Of a DNA stretch of 64,000 nt, positions 54,574-63,941 are shown piece after piece. This DNA is from an uncultured Lachnospiraceae bacterium (GTDB lineage Bacteria > Bacillota > Clostridia > Lachnospirales > Lachnospiraceae). Under the pieces are notes generated by a model. It saw only the letters and a program-made list of their open reading frames with translations, was not told the DNA's origin and did no database searches. The translations under genes and the position numbers were made by a program. The stretch is from NCBI GenBank assembly GCA_947626435.1, contig CANQSB010000008.1, positions 61,561 through 125,560 on the forward strand, read 5' to 3'. Position 1 is the stretch's first letter; every line of letters starts with the position of its first letter.

Positions 54574-55176
54574 ATGCATATTGACACGCAGGACTTGCTG
54601 AACAGCATAATGGAGAGCTTTGACAGGATTGAGCATATCAAGGCGGAAGACATTCCGAATATAGATTTATATATGGACCAGGTGACGACCTTTATGGACA
54701 AGCGGCTTCGCAAGTATTCGCGTTATCCCGAGAAGGACAAGGTCATGACGAAGACTATGATTAACAATTACGCCAAAAACGACCTTTTGCCGCCGCCTGT
54801 CAAGAAGAAATATTCCAAGGAGCATGTGTTGGTGCTTATTTTTATATATTATTATAAAGGAATACTGTCAATCGGCGATATACAGGCGTTGCTGGGACCG
54901 ATTACGGAGAAATTTTTCAGTACGGAGGATGGCTTTTCTATAGAAACGGTATACGATGAAGTGTTTAAGCTCGAGGCGCATCAGATTGAAAACCTCAAGA
55001 GGGATGTCGCGGAGAAGTTTAGGCGCGCGGAGGAAACCTTTGAGGATGCGCCGGAGGACAGCAGAGAGTTTTTGAAGATTTTTTCGTTCATCTGCCTGCT
55101 CAGCTTTGATGTCTATATGAAAAAAATGCTTATTGAAAAGCTTATTGACGATGTGGTTAAAAAGAAGGAAAAATAG
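54574..55176 (+). CDS. DUF1836 domain protein
   Basis: A 200-residue protein with the DUF1836 core: TKTMINNYAKNDLLPPPVKKKYSKEHVLVLIFIYYYKG in parts, a MerR-like helix-turn-helix arrangement. Such proteins are common in Firmicutes and presumed regulators. Start ATG 54574; AAAGGA is 11 bases upstream. The gene has a strong promoter and a structured leader with the hairpin motif shared with the M18 gene. Confidence 0.85.
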   Translation: MHIDTQDLLNSIMESFDRIEHIKAEDIPNIDLYMDQVTTFMDKRLRKYSRYPEKDKVMTKTMINNYAKNDLLPPPVKKKYSKEHVLVLIFIYYYKGILSIGDIQALLGPITEKFFSTEDGFSIETVYDEVFKLEAHQIENLKRDVAEKFRRAEETFEDAPEDSREFLKIFSFICLLSFDVYMKKMLIEKLIDDVVKKKEK

Positions 55177-55294
55177 TTAGAAAAATAATTGCGGAAGAAT
55201 TTAATGGTAAACGCTTGAAAAATAAAAATCGGAGAATTATAATAGAAAGAAAAGAAGAAACTTATCGGCACAGTTTATGAAAGGAGGTATTCCA

Positions 55295-55672
55295 ATGGCA
55301 ATATCGGGCATTGCGGGAGTGCGGGGACTGGGAAGCGATTACAGGGTTTCGTCAATTCATGGCAATCCGTACAGCATGAAGGCGGTCAAAAAGATTGGAA
55401 ATGACGCTGAACAGGGCGGCAAGTCGCTTATCTTGGCGAGGAAAAAGCCAAAGGATGAGCTGTATGTAAAGGATTACGGCGAGCTTGGCAGCACCAAGAG
55501 CACAGCGACAGGCAGTTTTGCGGAGATGTTGAGCGCGCGCGAGGAAATGCTTTCTGCGTCGGGCACCGGAGAGAAGGCAAAAGGCAGCTATTCGGACTAC
55601 TTAAATGATACTATCGGCATGATGGGACAAAACAACCGCATTAGGGAACAGCTTCTGGGCGCGTATATTTAA
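55295..55672 (+). CDS. small hypothetical protein
   Basis: A 125-residue protein, MAISGIAGVRGLGSDYRVSS at the N-terminus, preceded by AAAGGAGG. The C-terminal half has SFAEMLSAREEML and SYSDYLNDTIGMMG, helical and polar. No signal peptide. Not recognised; its small-residue N-terminus and secreted-like composition recall flagellar or surface accessory proteins, but this is a guess. Strong terminator follows. Confidence 0.75.
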   Translation: MAISGIAGVRGLGSDYRVSSIHGNPYSMKAVKKIGNDAEQGGKSLILARKKPKDELYVKDYGELGSTKSTATGSFAEMLSAREEMLSASGTGEKAKGSYSDYLNDTIGMMGQNNRIREQLLGAYI

Positions 55673-55698
55673 TGCATTTAGTTAAAAAGCCATATTTT

Positions 55699-55740
55699 AT
55701 AAGCCACTTGGGTATATTTGATACCAAGTGGCTTATTTTT
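55699..55740 (+). terminator. terminator after small hypothetical protein
   Basis: ATAAGCCACTTGG..TAT pairs with ATACCAAGTGGCTTAT, followed by a T-run. Confidence 0.92.
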
Positions 55741-55902
55741 TTGCTATAGATTACGCGGGTGCTTTTGGGATTGGGGTGTTTTCAAAGGAGAAGCAGGACA
55801 CAGAAAAAACACAATTTAACCATATTTTGTACAAACTTACAGCATAAAATATTGTAATGGTTTGAAAGCTTATGATTATCAAATGTCAGGGAGGTAAATG
55901 AA

Positions 55903-56997
55903 TTGATAGAGGTGCAGAATTTAACGAAAAAATACGGCAGCCATACCGCGCTTGACAATATTTCCTTTAATGTCGGCAAGGGCATGATTTACGGTTTTTT
56001 AGGTCCGAATGGGGCGGGAAAGTCCACGACCATGAACATTATGACGGGCTACATAGCGGCGACGAGCGGCACTGTCAAGATAAACGGCTGCGACATATTG
56101 AAGGAGCCTGAAAAGGCAAAAAAGCATATCGGCTACCTGCCGGAGCTTCCGCCTGTATATCAGGATATGACTGTGCGCGAATATCTGAAATTTGTGTCCG
56201 AGATAAAGCAGGTAAAAAAATCCGAGCGCGCAGGGCAGATAGACGAGATTATGGAGCAGACGAAGGTTGCGGATGTCAGTGGACGCCTGATTAAAAATCT
56301 TTCAAAAGGCTATAAGCAGCGTGTAGGTCTTGCACAGGCGCTGATAGGCTATCCGGAGGTAATAATACTTGATGAGCCGACGGTAGGGCTTGACCCCAAG
56401 CAGATTATAGAGATACGCGAGCTTATAAAATCGCTTGGCAAAAAGCACACCGTTATCCTAAGCTCGCATATTCTGTCAGAGGTAAGCGCAGTATGCGACC
56501 ATATCATGATTATTTCAAAGGGAAAGCTTGTCGCAAGCGATACACCCGAAGGTCTGATGACGCTTATGAAGGGTGGAAAACAGCTAGAAGTAAGCGTACT
56601 TGGCAAAAGGCAGGAGCTTGAGAATATTTTTGGCAGCATAGAAGGCGTGGACGAATATAGGCTGGACGATACAGCGGAAAATGGCGAACTGCATGCCCTT
56701 GTGCATTTTGGAGCGGAGCAGGACATTAGAAAGGAACTGTTTTATAGGCTGGCGGCATCGGATATGCCGATAATGTCTATGAAGCTGTCCGAGAAATCGC
56801 TTGAGGATGTATTTTTGGAGCTTACGGGAGAGACAGAGGAGGCTGGCGAAGCGACAGCCGATGCAGAGGGTAGTGAAGATTCAGCCAGTGAAATGCCATC
56901 GGACGGTGTCGGACAAGAAGACGAAGGCGACGGCATGACTATGGCGGCATCCGTTGACGGCGCAAAGGAGGCGAAGACAGATGAAAGCGATATTTAA
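55903..56997 (+). CDS. ABC transporter ATPase (GldA/NosF-like)
   Basis: A 364-residue ATPase with Walker A GPNGAGKST (about residue 35), Q-loop LPELPPVYQDM, signature NLSKGYKQR and Walker B VIILDEPTVGLDP. The TTG start at 55903 follows CAGGGAGG by 8 bases. A highly acidic tail (about 305-364: EEAGEATADAEGSEDSA) is unusual for the family. The gene overlaps the permease start by 17 bases. With the next two genes it forms a Gld-type transport system. Confidence 0.92.
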   Translation: MIEVQNLTKKYGSHTALDNISFNVGKGMIYGFLGPNGAGKSTTMNIMTGYIAATSGTVKINGCDILKEPEKAKKHIGYLPELPPVYQDMTVREYLKFVSEIKQVKKSERAGQIDEIMEQTKVADVSGRLIKNLSKGYKQRVGLAQALIGYPEVIILDEPTVGLDPKQIIEIRELIKSLGKKHTVILSSHILSEVSAVCDHIMIISKGKLVASDTPEGLMTLMKGGKQLEVSVLGKRQELENIFGSIEGVDEYRLDDTAENGELHALVHFGAEQDIRKELFYRLAASDMPIMSMKLSEKSLEDVFLELTGETEEAGEATADAEGSEDSASEMPSDGVGQEDEGDGMTMAASVDGAKEAKTDESDI

Positions 56998-59149
56998 AAA
57001 AGAATTTATGGCATATATGCATTCAATGACAGGATGGCTTTTTATGGCAGTCATGATATGCCTTTTTTCAATGTATGCCTCAGTCTACAATATGTCATAT
57101 GGTTCGCCCTATGTGGCATATGCGCTTGACTCTATCCTAATCCTGTTTTTCATCACAGTGCCGATACTTTCCATGCGCATAATGGCAGAGGAGCGCAGGC
57201 AGAAGACAGACCAACTGCTTTTGACCTCGCCCGTAAGCATAGGCAAAATCGTGATTGGCAAATATCTCGCAATGGCTGCGGTCTTTGCAATTCCTACTGT
57301 GCTGTTTTGTATTTTCCCGCCGTTTTTGAGCAGGTACGGCGAAGTGCCGATGGCGGAGTCGTATGTGGCGTTATTGGCATTCGTGCTGTATGGGCTTACG
57401 GCTATTGCAGTGGGAATGTTTATATCGAGCCTTACTGAAAATCAGGTAATAGCGGCTGTTATTTCATTCCTCGTGCTGTTTGCGACATATATGATGCAGG
57501 GCATAGAAAGCCTTATTTCATCTACGGGAAATATCGTGACGCGTTTTTTGAGCGCATTTGATTTTTATTCGCATTACAGCAATATGATTAGCAGCGTATC
57601 TGACATTACGGGCACAAGCCGCCTGACGACGGTATTGGATATAACAAGCATTATTTATTTTGCTTCAATAACAGTACTTATGTTATTCCTGACAACTCAG
57701 ACAGTGCAGAAGCGCAGGTATACGGTATCAGTGAAAAAACTATCTGCTGATAATTTTAAAATGGGGGCTTACAGTTCAATAACGGTAGTTATAGCTATTG
57801 CTTTAGCAGTAATAACAAATGTTATCATACAGAAGCTGCCTGCAAATTATACAAGCATAGATGTTTCTTCCAACAAGCTTTATGAGGTGACGGAACAGAC
57901 AGAGCAGATAATAGGCGCTCTTGATGAGAAGGTAAATCTTTATGTCCTTTCAAGCGAGGACAACGCGGATGGTGTTTTGAAGCAGACATTAAGCAGATAC
58001 GCGGAGCTTTCGGACAACATAAATGTAAGCTATATAGACCCACTCTTAAATCCGCAGTTTGCAAGTAACTATACTTCAGACACCACGCTCACCCAGAACA
58101 GCGTAATAGTGGAAACAGACAAGCGCAGCAAAGTAATACCTTATATTGACATGTATGAGACAGAGATAGATTATTCCACATACCAACAGAGCGTGACGGG
58201 CTACGACGGCGAGGGGCAGCTCACCAGCGCGATTTCATACTGCACCAGTGATGATATGCCAAAGCTCTATTTTATAGCGGGACATAACGAATACACCCTC
58301 GACGCAGGCTTTACCACAGCGATTGAAAAAGAAAACATAGATTATGAAACAATAAGCCTCTTGGAATACGATAAAGTGCCCGATGACGCGGCATGTATCG
58401 TAATAAACGCGCCCGAGACCGATTTTTCAAGCGATGACGCCGACAAGGTGATTGAATATATAAATAACGGCGGTAAGGTAATTATCATGACCGAGTATGT
58501 GGCAAACGAACAGCCCAATTTCAGACGGATTTTATCAGAATTGGGACTGTCCGTAAATGACGGGTGCGTGGCTGACAATAACACAGGCAATTATTATCAG
58601 GCGCCGATTTTCCTCCTGCCAAACATAGAGTATGCCGACGAAACAATCGGGCTTGACAGTGAATACAGCTATATAATGGCGCCATACGCACAGGCAATCG
58701 AAGTCCCCGAGGAAGCGGCAGAAGGCACCACATACACAAAGCTCCTCACAACCTCCGAAAATTCCGTCCTCAAAACCGCCGACAAGGAAATCACGACCTT
58801 TGAACACGAGGAAGGCGAGCTTGAAGGACCGTTCTGCATAGGCGTAAAGGTGGAAAAGACCCTAGAGGACAAAACAGCCACAGCCTATGTATTTGCGACC
58901 GCACAGATGTTTACCGACCAATACGACAGCTATGTCGCAGGCAACAACAAACAGCTTTTCAGCAATATAATGAGCACCGTAGCAGACCACGAAGTGAGCG
59001 TTTCCATTCCAGTAAAAAGCTATGACATGAACTGGCTTACAGTAGACGCATTTGACTCATATATATTCAAGGCGTTTGGAATGATTATATTACCAATAGC
59101 GCTCATAGCGGCAGGACTGTTTATCTGGCTCAAGCGCAGAAAACTGTAA
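56981..59149 (+). CDS. GldF-GldG fusion: ABC permease plus auxiliary domain
   Basis: A 722-residue protein. Residues 1-240 are an ABC-2 permease with six spans (KKEFMAYMHSMTGWLF, EERRQKTDQLLLTSPVS). A span at about 265-285 leads to an extracytoplasmic GldG-like domain (LYEVTEQTEQII, SAISYCTSDDMPKLYFIAGHNE) and a C-terminal span with KRRK. GldF and GldG are separate in Bacteroidetes gliding systems; here they are fused. Ribosome site AAAGGAGG. The last third has an unusual C-rich, G-poor coding strand. Confidence 0.9.
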   Translation: MKAIFKKEFMAYMHSMTGWLFMAVMICLFSMYASVYNMSYGSPYVAYALDSILILFFITVPILSMRIMAEERRQKTDQLLLTSPVSIGKIVIGKYLAMAAVFAIPTVLFCIFPPFLSRYGEVPMAESYVALLAFVLYGLTAIAVGMFISSLTENQVIAAVISFLVLFATYMMQGIESLISSTGNIVTRFLSAFDFYSHYSNMISSVSDITGTSRLTTVLDITSIIYFASITVLMLFLTTQTVQKRRYTVSVKKLSADNFKMGAYSSITVVIAIALAVITNVIIQKLPANYTSIDVSSNKLYEVTEQTEQIIGALDEKVNLYVLSSEDNADGVLKQTLSRYAELSDNINVSYIDPLLNPQFASNYTSDTTLTQNSVIVETDKRSKVIPYIDMYETEIDYSTYQQSVTGYDGEGQLTSAISYCTSDDMPKLYFIAGHNEYTLDAGFTTAIEKENIDYETISLLEYDKVPDDAACIVINAPETDFSSDDADKVIEYINNGGKVIIMTEYVANEQPNFRRILSELGLSVNDGCVADNNTGNYYQAPIFLLPNIEYADETIGLDSEYSYIMAPYAQAIEVPEEAAEGTTYTKLLTTSENSVLKTADKEITTFEHEEGELEGPFCIGVKVEKTLEDKTATAYVFATAQMFTDQYDSYVAGNNKQLFSNIMSTVADHEVSVSIPVKSYDMNWLTVDAFDSYIFKAFGMIILPIALIAAGLFIWLKRRKL

Positions 59150-59166
59150 AAATGTGGAGGTAAGCC

Positions 59167-59787
59167 ATGGAAAAGCAGAAAAAACAACTCATAGTATTGC
59201 TAATAATACTTATCATAGCAGCAGCGGCATTTCTGATACTGTCAAAAATACCGCCCAAGGAGGACGAAGACAGCGAAGAAGAAAGCTATACGCTAAATGA
59301 CTTAAACGCGGAGGAAGTCACAGATTTCGTAATCACTAATGAAGACAAAACGCTGACACTAAAAAAGAACGGCGACGAATGGAAATGCGAGGAATACAGC
59401 GACAAAGCCATTGACACAGATAAAGTAACTTCAATATTAAAGCGCCTCCTCCCCATCCAATCAGAAAACCGCATAGAAAACATCACAGACTACAGCCAAT
59501 ACGGATTTGACGCCGGCAAAGGCAGCATAGAGGTAAAAATAAAGAACGGTGAAAAAGGCAGCACAATATCAATAGGCGACTACAATAACATAACCTCAAG
59601 CTATTACTGCATAGTAACAGAAATGGATTCCAACACAGTCTATACCCTTGAAGGCAGCTTCGTAAACAACATCGACATAACCATTGACGACATCACAGCC
59701 TCAGAAACCGACACAGAAACGACTGAAACCGAAAACGAAGTCCAAACCGAAGCTGAAACCGAAAGCGAACCCCAAACCGAGAGCTAA
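59167..59787 (+). CDS. DUF4340 membrane-anchored protein
   Basis: A 206-residue protein with an N-terminal membrane anchor (8-27) and a DUF4340 domain (45-180: WKCEEYSDKAIDTDKVTSIL, YGFDAGKGSIEVKI). DUF4340 genes usually accompany GldG-like permeases, as here 17 bases upstream. The tail is a Glu/Thr repeat (TETTETENEVQTEAETESE). The frame continues past the TAA for 31 more codons with the same repeat style (SQTES), so the stop may be recent. Confidence 0.85.
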   Translation: MEKQKKQLIVLLIILIIAAAAFLILSKIPPKEDEDSEEESYTLNDLNAEEVTDFVITNEDKTLTLKKNGDEWKCEEYSDKAIDTDKVTSILKRLLPIQSENRIENITDYSQYGFDAGKGSIEVKIKNGEKGSTISIGDYNNITSSYYCIVTEMDSNTVYTLEGSFVNNIDITIDDITASETDTETTETENEVQTEAETESEPQTES

Positions 59788-59915
59788 AGCCAAACCGAAA
59801 GTAAAATCAAAATCAAAACCAAGAATTACAGCAAAACAGAAAACGGAACCGAATCCATAATAAGCACTAGAAAAAATAAATAACAAGACATTATAAGTCA
59901 AAACCGACAACATAA

Positions 59916-60078
59916 GCCCGAACAGGCAATATATCCCATGAAGACCATTGGGGAGCGTCGGTACTTAGTGAAACAAGCTGTAAAAGCGTAGTTCCTTTTA
60001 CAGCGCCGTTGAGCTTAGTACCGCTACGCTTCCCACAAGCGCAAGCGGGTCTGAATGGGATATATTGCCTGTTCGGGC
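59916..60078. mobile_element. 163-bp nested cruciform element
   Basis: Perfect 24-bp terminal inverted repeats (59916-59939 and 60055-60078; ends GCCCGAACAGG / CCTGTTCGGGC) enclose three nested stems. They are GGGGAGCGT/ACGCTTCCC (59950-59958, 60026-60034), GGTACT/AGTACC (59960-59965, 60017-60022) and GCTGTAAAAG/CTTTTACAGC (59977-59986, 59995-60004). No coding capacity. It could be a MITE-like repeat or a structured RNA. Confidence 0.7.
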
Positions 60079-60089
60079 GTCCTCACGCA

Positions 60090-60145
60090 ACACTTCCCAT
60101 AAACACAAGCAAAGTCTAAATAGGAAATATTGCCTACTCAGGTGT
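60090..60145. repeat. decayed half copy of the cruciform element
   Basis: This segment aligns with 60026-60080 along its whole length with 14 substitutions and one indel by hand alignment; ten of the differences are G in the intact element versus A here. The matching left half is absent. Confidence 0.65.
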
Positions 60146-60170
60146 AATCATTCCATAAAGCAAAAATAAT

Positions 60171-61196
60171 TTAATTCAATACTTTCTCCGCAAAAGTATT
60201 ATCCACTAAATCCTCATACGCCACATACTCTTCCAACTCCCCCGCCTCCATAAGAATATTCTGCAAAAGCTTAAAGCTGTCCTCAGTAAAAATCAAGTCA
60301 CTTTTCCAAGTATCCTGATTTTTGTACCTTGCCACAATAGTAGTAATCGTATCAAGCTCCGTCTCAGGAAACTGCTTTTGAATAACACCTGCTATCTCTT
60401 CAGCAGAATGTGACGCCACATAATCCATCCCCCTTTGAAGCGCCTTAGTAAATCCAAGCAGCGTATCCTGATTTTCGGCAAAATAACTCTTTCTCGCACA
60501 GAAAGCCGTATACGGCACATATCCAGAATCAGTACCCAGCGACGCCACTATGTAACCAGTTCCCTGCGCTTCAAGCGAAGTAGCATGCGGCTCAAATTCA
60601 ACAGTAAAGTCGGCATATCCCGCATCCCCCTCCTTTGCGCCCGCAAAAGCCGCAGCAGTAGAACCAAAATCAATGCTCGTATCAATGTTCAAATCAGTAT
60701 CAGGATTGATGTTGTTCATTTTCAGTATGTATTCAAAAACCATCTGCGGCATGCCACCCTTGCGCCCGCCAAGCACATAACAGCCCTTTAACATATCCCA
60801 TTTGAAATCGTCAATCGGCTTCCTGCTCACAAGGAAGTTCCCAGCACGCTGCGTAAGCTGCGCAAAGTTTACGGCATAATCCTGCGCCCCCTGCAAATAT
60901 GTGTAAATAGACGCCTCCGAGCCCATAAATCCGATATCCGCTTCACCAGTCAGCAGCGCAGTCATAGTTTTATCAGCACCGTACCCCGTCACAAGTTCAA
61001 GATTTATCCCCTCGTCGGCAAAATACCCCTCCTCAATCGCGACATACATAGGCGCATAAAAAATTGAGTGCGCAACCTCGTTTAAAACAACCTTAGTACC
61101 CTTTGAGCCGCCTGCATTTTTACCGCATCCGCCCAAGACCGCCATAACAAGCAAAACAGCGGCAAGCAGTGCAGCAAGTGATTTTTGCGTTTTCAT
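60171..61196 (-). CDS. ABC transporter substrate-binding lipoprotein (NitT/TauT/ThiY type)
   Basis: A 341-residue lipoprotein with lipobox LGGCGKN (Cys about 24). The fold is NMT1/THI5-like: VLNEVAHSIFYAPMYVAIEEGYF, MTALLTGEADIGFMGSEA and YTAFCARKSYFAEN. Ligand could be a thiamine precursor, sulfonate or similar small molecule. No permease or ATPase is adjacent, so partners must be encoded elsewhere. Ribosome site TAGGAGAG. Confidence 0.9.
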   Translation of the reverse strand: MKTQKSLAALLAAVLLVMAVLGGCGKNAGGSKGTKVVLNEVAHSIFYAPMYVAIEEGYFADEGINLELVTGYGADKTMTALLTGEADIGFMGSEASIYTYLQGAQDYAVNFAQLTQRAGNFLVSRKPIDDFKWDMLKGCYVLGGRKGGMPQMVFEYILKMNNINPDTDLNIDTSIDFGSTAAAFAGAKEGDAGYADFTVEFEPHATSLEAQGTGYIVASLGTDSGYVPYTAFCARKSYFAENQDTLLGFTKALQRGMDYVASHSAEEIAGVIQKQFPETELDTITTIVARYKNQDTWKSDLIFTEDSFKLLQNILMEAGELEEYVAYEDLVDNTFAEKVLN

Positions 61197-61374
61197 AAAA
61201 ATCTCTCCTATTTTGCGTATAATAAAATTCTATTATTTATAATATGCGCAGACCAGAAATGCGTGTCAAAATTCATTATGGCAAAAGTTTGTTCTGTTTT
61301 TGATAAAAAATGCTTCTCAAACACACAAATTTCTGATATACTGAAAAAGTTGTGGAAAGGAGAGCATAGACGAT

Positions 61375-63834
61375 ATGAGCATTTACGATACATTAAATGA
61401 ACAACAAAAAAAAGGTGTGTTTACTACGGAAGGTCCGGTGCTGATACTGGCAGGCGCGGGTTCGGGCAAGACAAGGGTGCTCACGCACCGCATTGCGTAT
61501 CTGATAGACAGCAAGGGGGTAAATCCATGGAATATCCTTGCGATTACATTCACGAACAAGGCAGCGGGCGAAATGCGAGAGAGAGTTGATAAGCTTGTGG
61601 GCTTTGGCTCGGAGAGCGTATGGGTAGCCACATTCCATGCCACATGCGTGAGGATTTTGCGGCGTTACATAGACAGGATAGGCTATGACAACAACTTTAC
61701 CATATATGACACAGACGATTCCAAGAGTGTGATGAAGGATGTCTGCAAAAAGCTTGACATAGATACAAAAATGCTGAAAGAGCGCACAATATTGGGAGCA
61801 ATTTCCTCAGCAAAGGACAACCTCATATCGCCGCTTGAATATGACAGTTCCGCGGCAGGCGACTACACAAAGCGCAAGATTGCCGCCGCTTACATAGAAT
61901 ATCAATCGTTACTGAAAAAAAATAACGCACTGGATTTTGACGACATAATAATGAAGACGGTAGAGCTGTTCAAAAGCTGCCCGGAGGTGCTTGAAAGCTA
62001 TCAAAACAGGTTTAAGTATATTATGGTGGACGAATATCAGGACACTAATACTGCTCAATTCGAGCTTATACGGCTGTTGGCGTCAAAGGACAAAAACCTC
62101 TGCGTCGTGGGTGATGACGACCAGTCAATATATAAGTTCAGGGGGGCAAATATAAGAAATATCCTCGACTTCGAGATGGTTTACCCGGAGGCTGAGGTCA
62201 TAAAGCTTGAGCAGAATTACCGTTCTACGCAGAACATACTCGATGCGGCGAATGCCGTCATTAAAAACAATGCGGGCAGAAAGGACAAGGCGCTCTGGAC
62301 GGATAAGGGAGCGGGCAATCGTATACATTTCAGAAGCTTTGACAACGCGCACGAGGAAGCAGATTATATTGCGGGCGATATCAGGAAGAAAGCGCGCGAG
62401 CGCATAAGCGACTACAGGGATTGCGCTGTGCTTTACAGGACTAATGCACAATCAAGGCTTTTGGAGGAAAGCTTTATAGGATTAAATATACCATATAATG
62501 TAGTGGGTGGCGTAAACTTTTATGCGCGTAAGGAAATAAAGGACATTCTTGCTTATCTGAAGACTATTGATAATGCCAGGGACGATTTGGCGGTAAGGCG
62601 CATCATAAATGTACCCAAGCGGGGGATAGGAGCCGCGAGCGTAAATCGTGTGCAGGCATACGCGGACGCAAAGGGAATAAGCTTTTATGACGCGCTTACG
62701 CAGATGTATGACACTCCTTTTCCGGCAAGCAGCAAATCAGAGCAGAGGATAAAGGACTTTATTACGATGATACGCAGCTTTAGGACAAAGCTTGAATTTT
62801 GCACACTTGAGGAATTAATAACAGATGTAATTGAAACAACCTCGTATGTAAAGGAGCTTGAACAGGAAGGGGACGAGGAAGCAAAGGAGCGCATACAAAA
62901 TATAGACGAGTTAATAACAAAGCTTGTAAGCTTTGAGCAGGAGCGTGAGGAGCTTGGCGAGAAGGCGACGCTTTCAGGCTTTTTGGAGGAGGTCGCCCTC
63001 GTGGCGGATATTGACGGGGTAAGCGGTGATGACAACAAGGTGTTGTTGATGACGCTCCACAGCGCGAAGGGGCTTGAATTTGCCAATGTGTACCTTTCAG
63101 GGCTTGAGGACGGCATATTTCCAAGCTATATGACGATTAACAGCGACGACGCGTCAGCGATAGAGGAGGAGAGGCGGCTTGCCTATGTGGGAATCACGCG
63201 TGCCCAAAAGGACCTGACAATCACATACGCAAAGCAGCGGATGATACGCGGCGAGACGCAGTATAATCCAGTGAGTCGCTTTGTGAAGGAGATTCCCGAT
63301 AAGCTTTTGGACAATACTTTGTCTGCAAATAAGGCGGGTTCAAATACATACGGCACAGAGCCATACAATAAAATGTCGAAAGACGAATACAGCGCAAAGC
63401 ACGCAAAAGATTTATTTAAGTCAAAGCCATATGGCGCGGGGCAGGGCGCTAAAGGTGCGGCAAACAGTTGGACTGCGGCGGCGGATTACCTCGAAAGCTA
63501 TAATAGAAAGTCTGAGCGCGAAAAGCTTAGCGACACTGTATTTGACAAGCCGGAGGCGAAATCAGGCGCTACAATAGTCGTGAAAAAGAAGCTCGTACCA
63601 AGCAAGAAAGGCGCTGGGGCAGCCAACGCGCTTGAAGGCATTACAAAAGGCATGCCTGCCGCAGCGGCAGCGCTTGAATACAAGACGGGCGACAGGGTGC
63701 GCCACATCAAATTTGGCAATGGCACAGTGCTGAATATTGAAAAGGAAACACGCGATTATAAAATAACGGTTGATTTTGATGAATACGGCAATAAAATAAT
63801 GTATGCCGCGTTTGCAAAATTGAAAAAGGTTTAG
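61375..63834 (+). CDS. pcrA: ATP-dependent DNA helicase PcrA/UvrD
   Basis: An 819-residue superfamily 1A helicase for repair and plasmid replication. Motifs: LNEQQKKGV (Q motif), AGAGSGKTRVLTHRI (Walker A, about 23-37), ITFTNKAAGEMRERV, VDEYQDTN, VVGDDDQSIYKFRGA, EQNYRS, and TLHSAKGLEFANV. The C-terminal Tudor-like domain ends YKTGDRVRHIKFGNGTVL. Ribosome site GGAAAGGAGA. Length is slightly above average due to a polar C-terminal linker. Confidence 0.97.
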   Translation: MSIYDTLNEQQKKGVFTTEGPVLILAGAGSGKTRVLTHRIAYLIDSKGVNPWNILAITFTNKAAGEMRERVDKLVGFGSESVWVATFHATCVRILRRYIDRIGYDNNFTIYDTDDSKSVMKDVCKKLDIDTKMLKERTILGAISSAKDNLISPLEYDSSAAGDYTKRKIAAAYIEYQSLLKKNNALDFDDIIMKTVELFKSCPEVLESYQNRFKYIMVDEYQDTNTAQFELIRLLASKDKNLCVVGDDDQSIYKFRGANIRNILDFEMVYPEAEVIKLEQNYRSTQNILDAANAVIKNNAGRKDKALWTDKGAGNRIHFRSFDNAHEEADYIAGDIRKKARERISDYRDCAVLYRTNAQSRLLEESFIGLNIPYNVVGGVNFYARKEIKDILAYLKTIDNARDDLAVRRIINVPKRGIGAASVNRVQAYADAKGISFYDALTQMYDTPFPASSKSEQRIKDFITMIRSFRTKLEFCTLEELITDVIETTSYVKELEQEGDEEAKERIQNIDELITKLVSFEQEREELGEKATLSGFLEEVALVADIDGVSGDDNKVLLMTLHSAKGLEFANVYLSGLEDGIFPSYMTINSDDASAIEEERRLAYVGITRAQKDLTITYAKQRMIRGETQYNPVSRFVKEIPDKLLDNTLSANKAGSNTYGTEPYNKMSKDEYSAKHAKDLFKSKPYGAGQGAKGAANSWTAAADYLESYNRKSEREKLSDTVFDKPEAKSGATIVVKKKLVPSKKGAGAANALEGITKGMPAAAAALEYKTGDRVRHIKFGNGTVLNIEKETRDYKITVDFDEYGNKIMYAAFAKLKKV

Positions 63835-63941
63835 TAATGATGAAATTTAAGATAAAAAACAGTAGTAAAATTTTTTAAAAGGTGATATGATATATATAAT
63901 AAGTTTTTGACGATATTTTAAATATAGAAAGGAGTACCATA

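Noticed and set aside
60026..60145. Template/variable repeat pair of a diversity-generating retroelement
   Set aside because: The A/G-biased differences are suggestive, but there is no reverse transcriptase, no accessory gene and the variable copy is not in a coding region.
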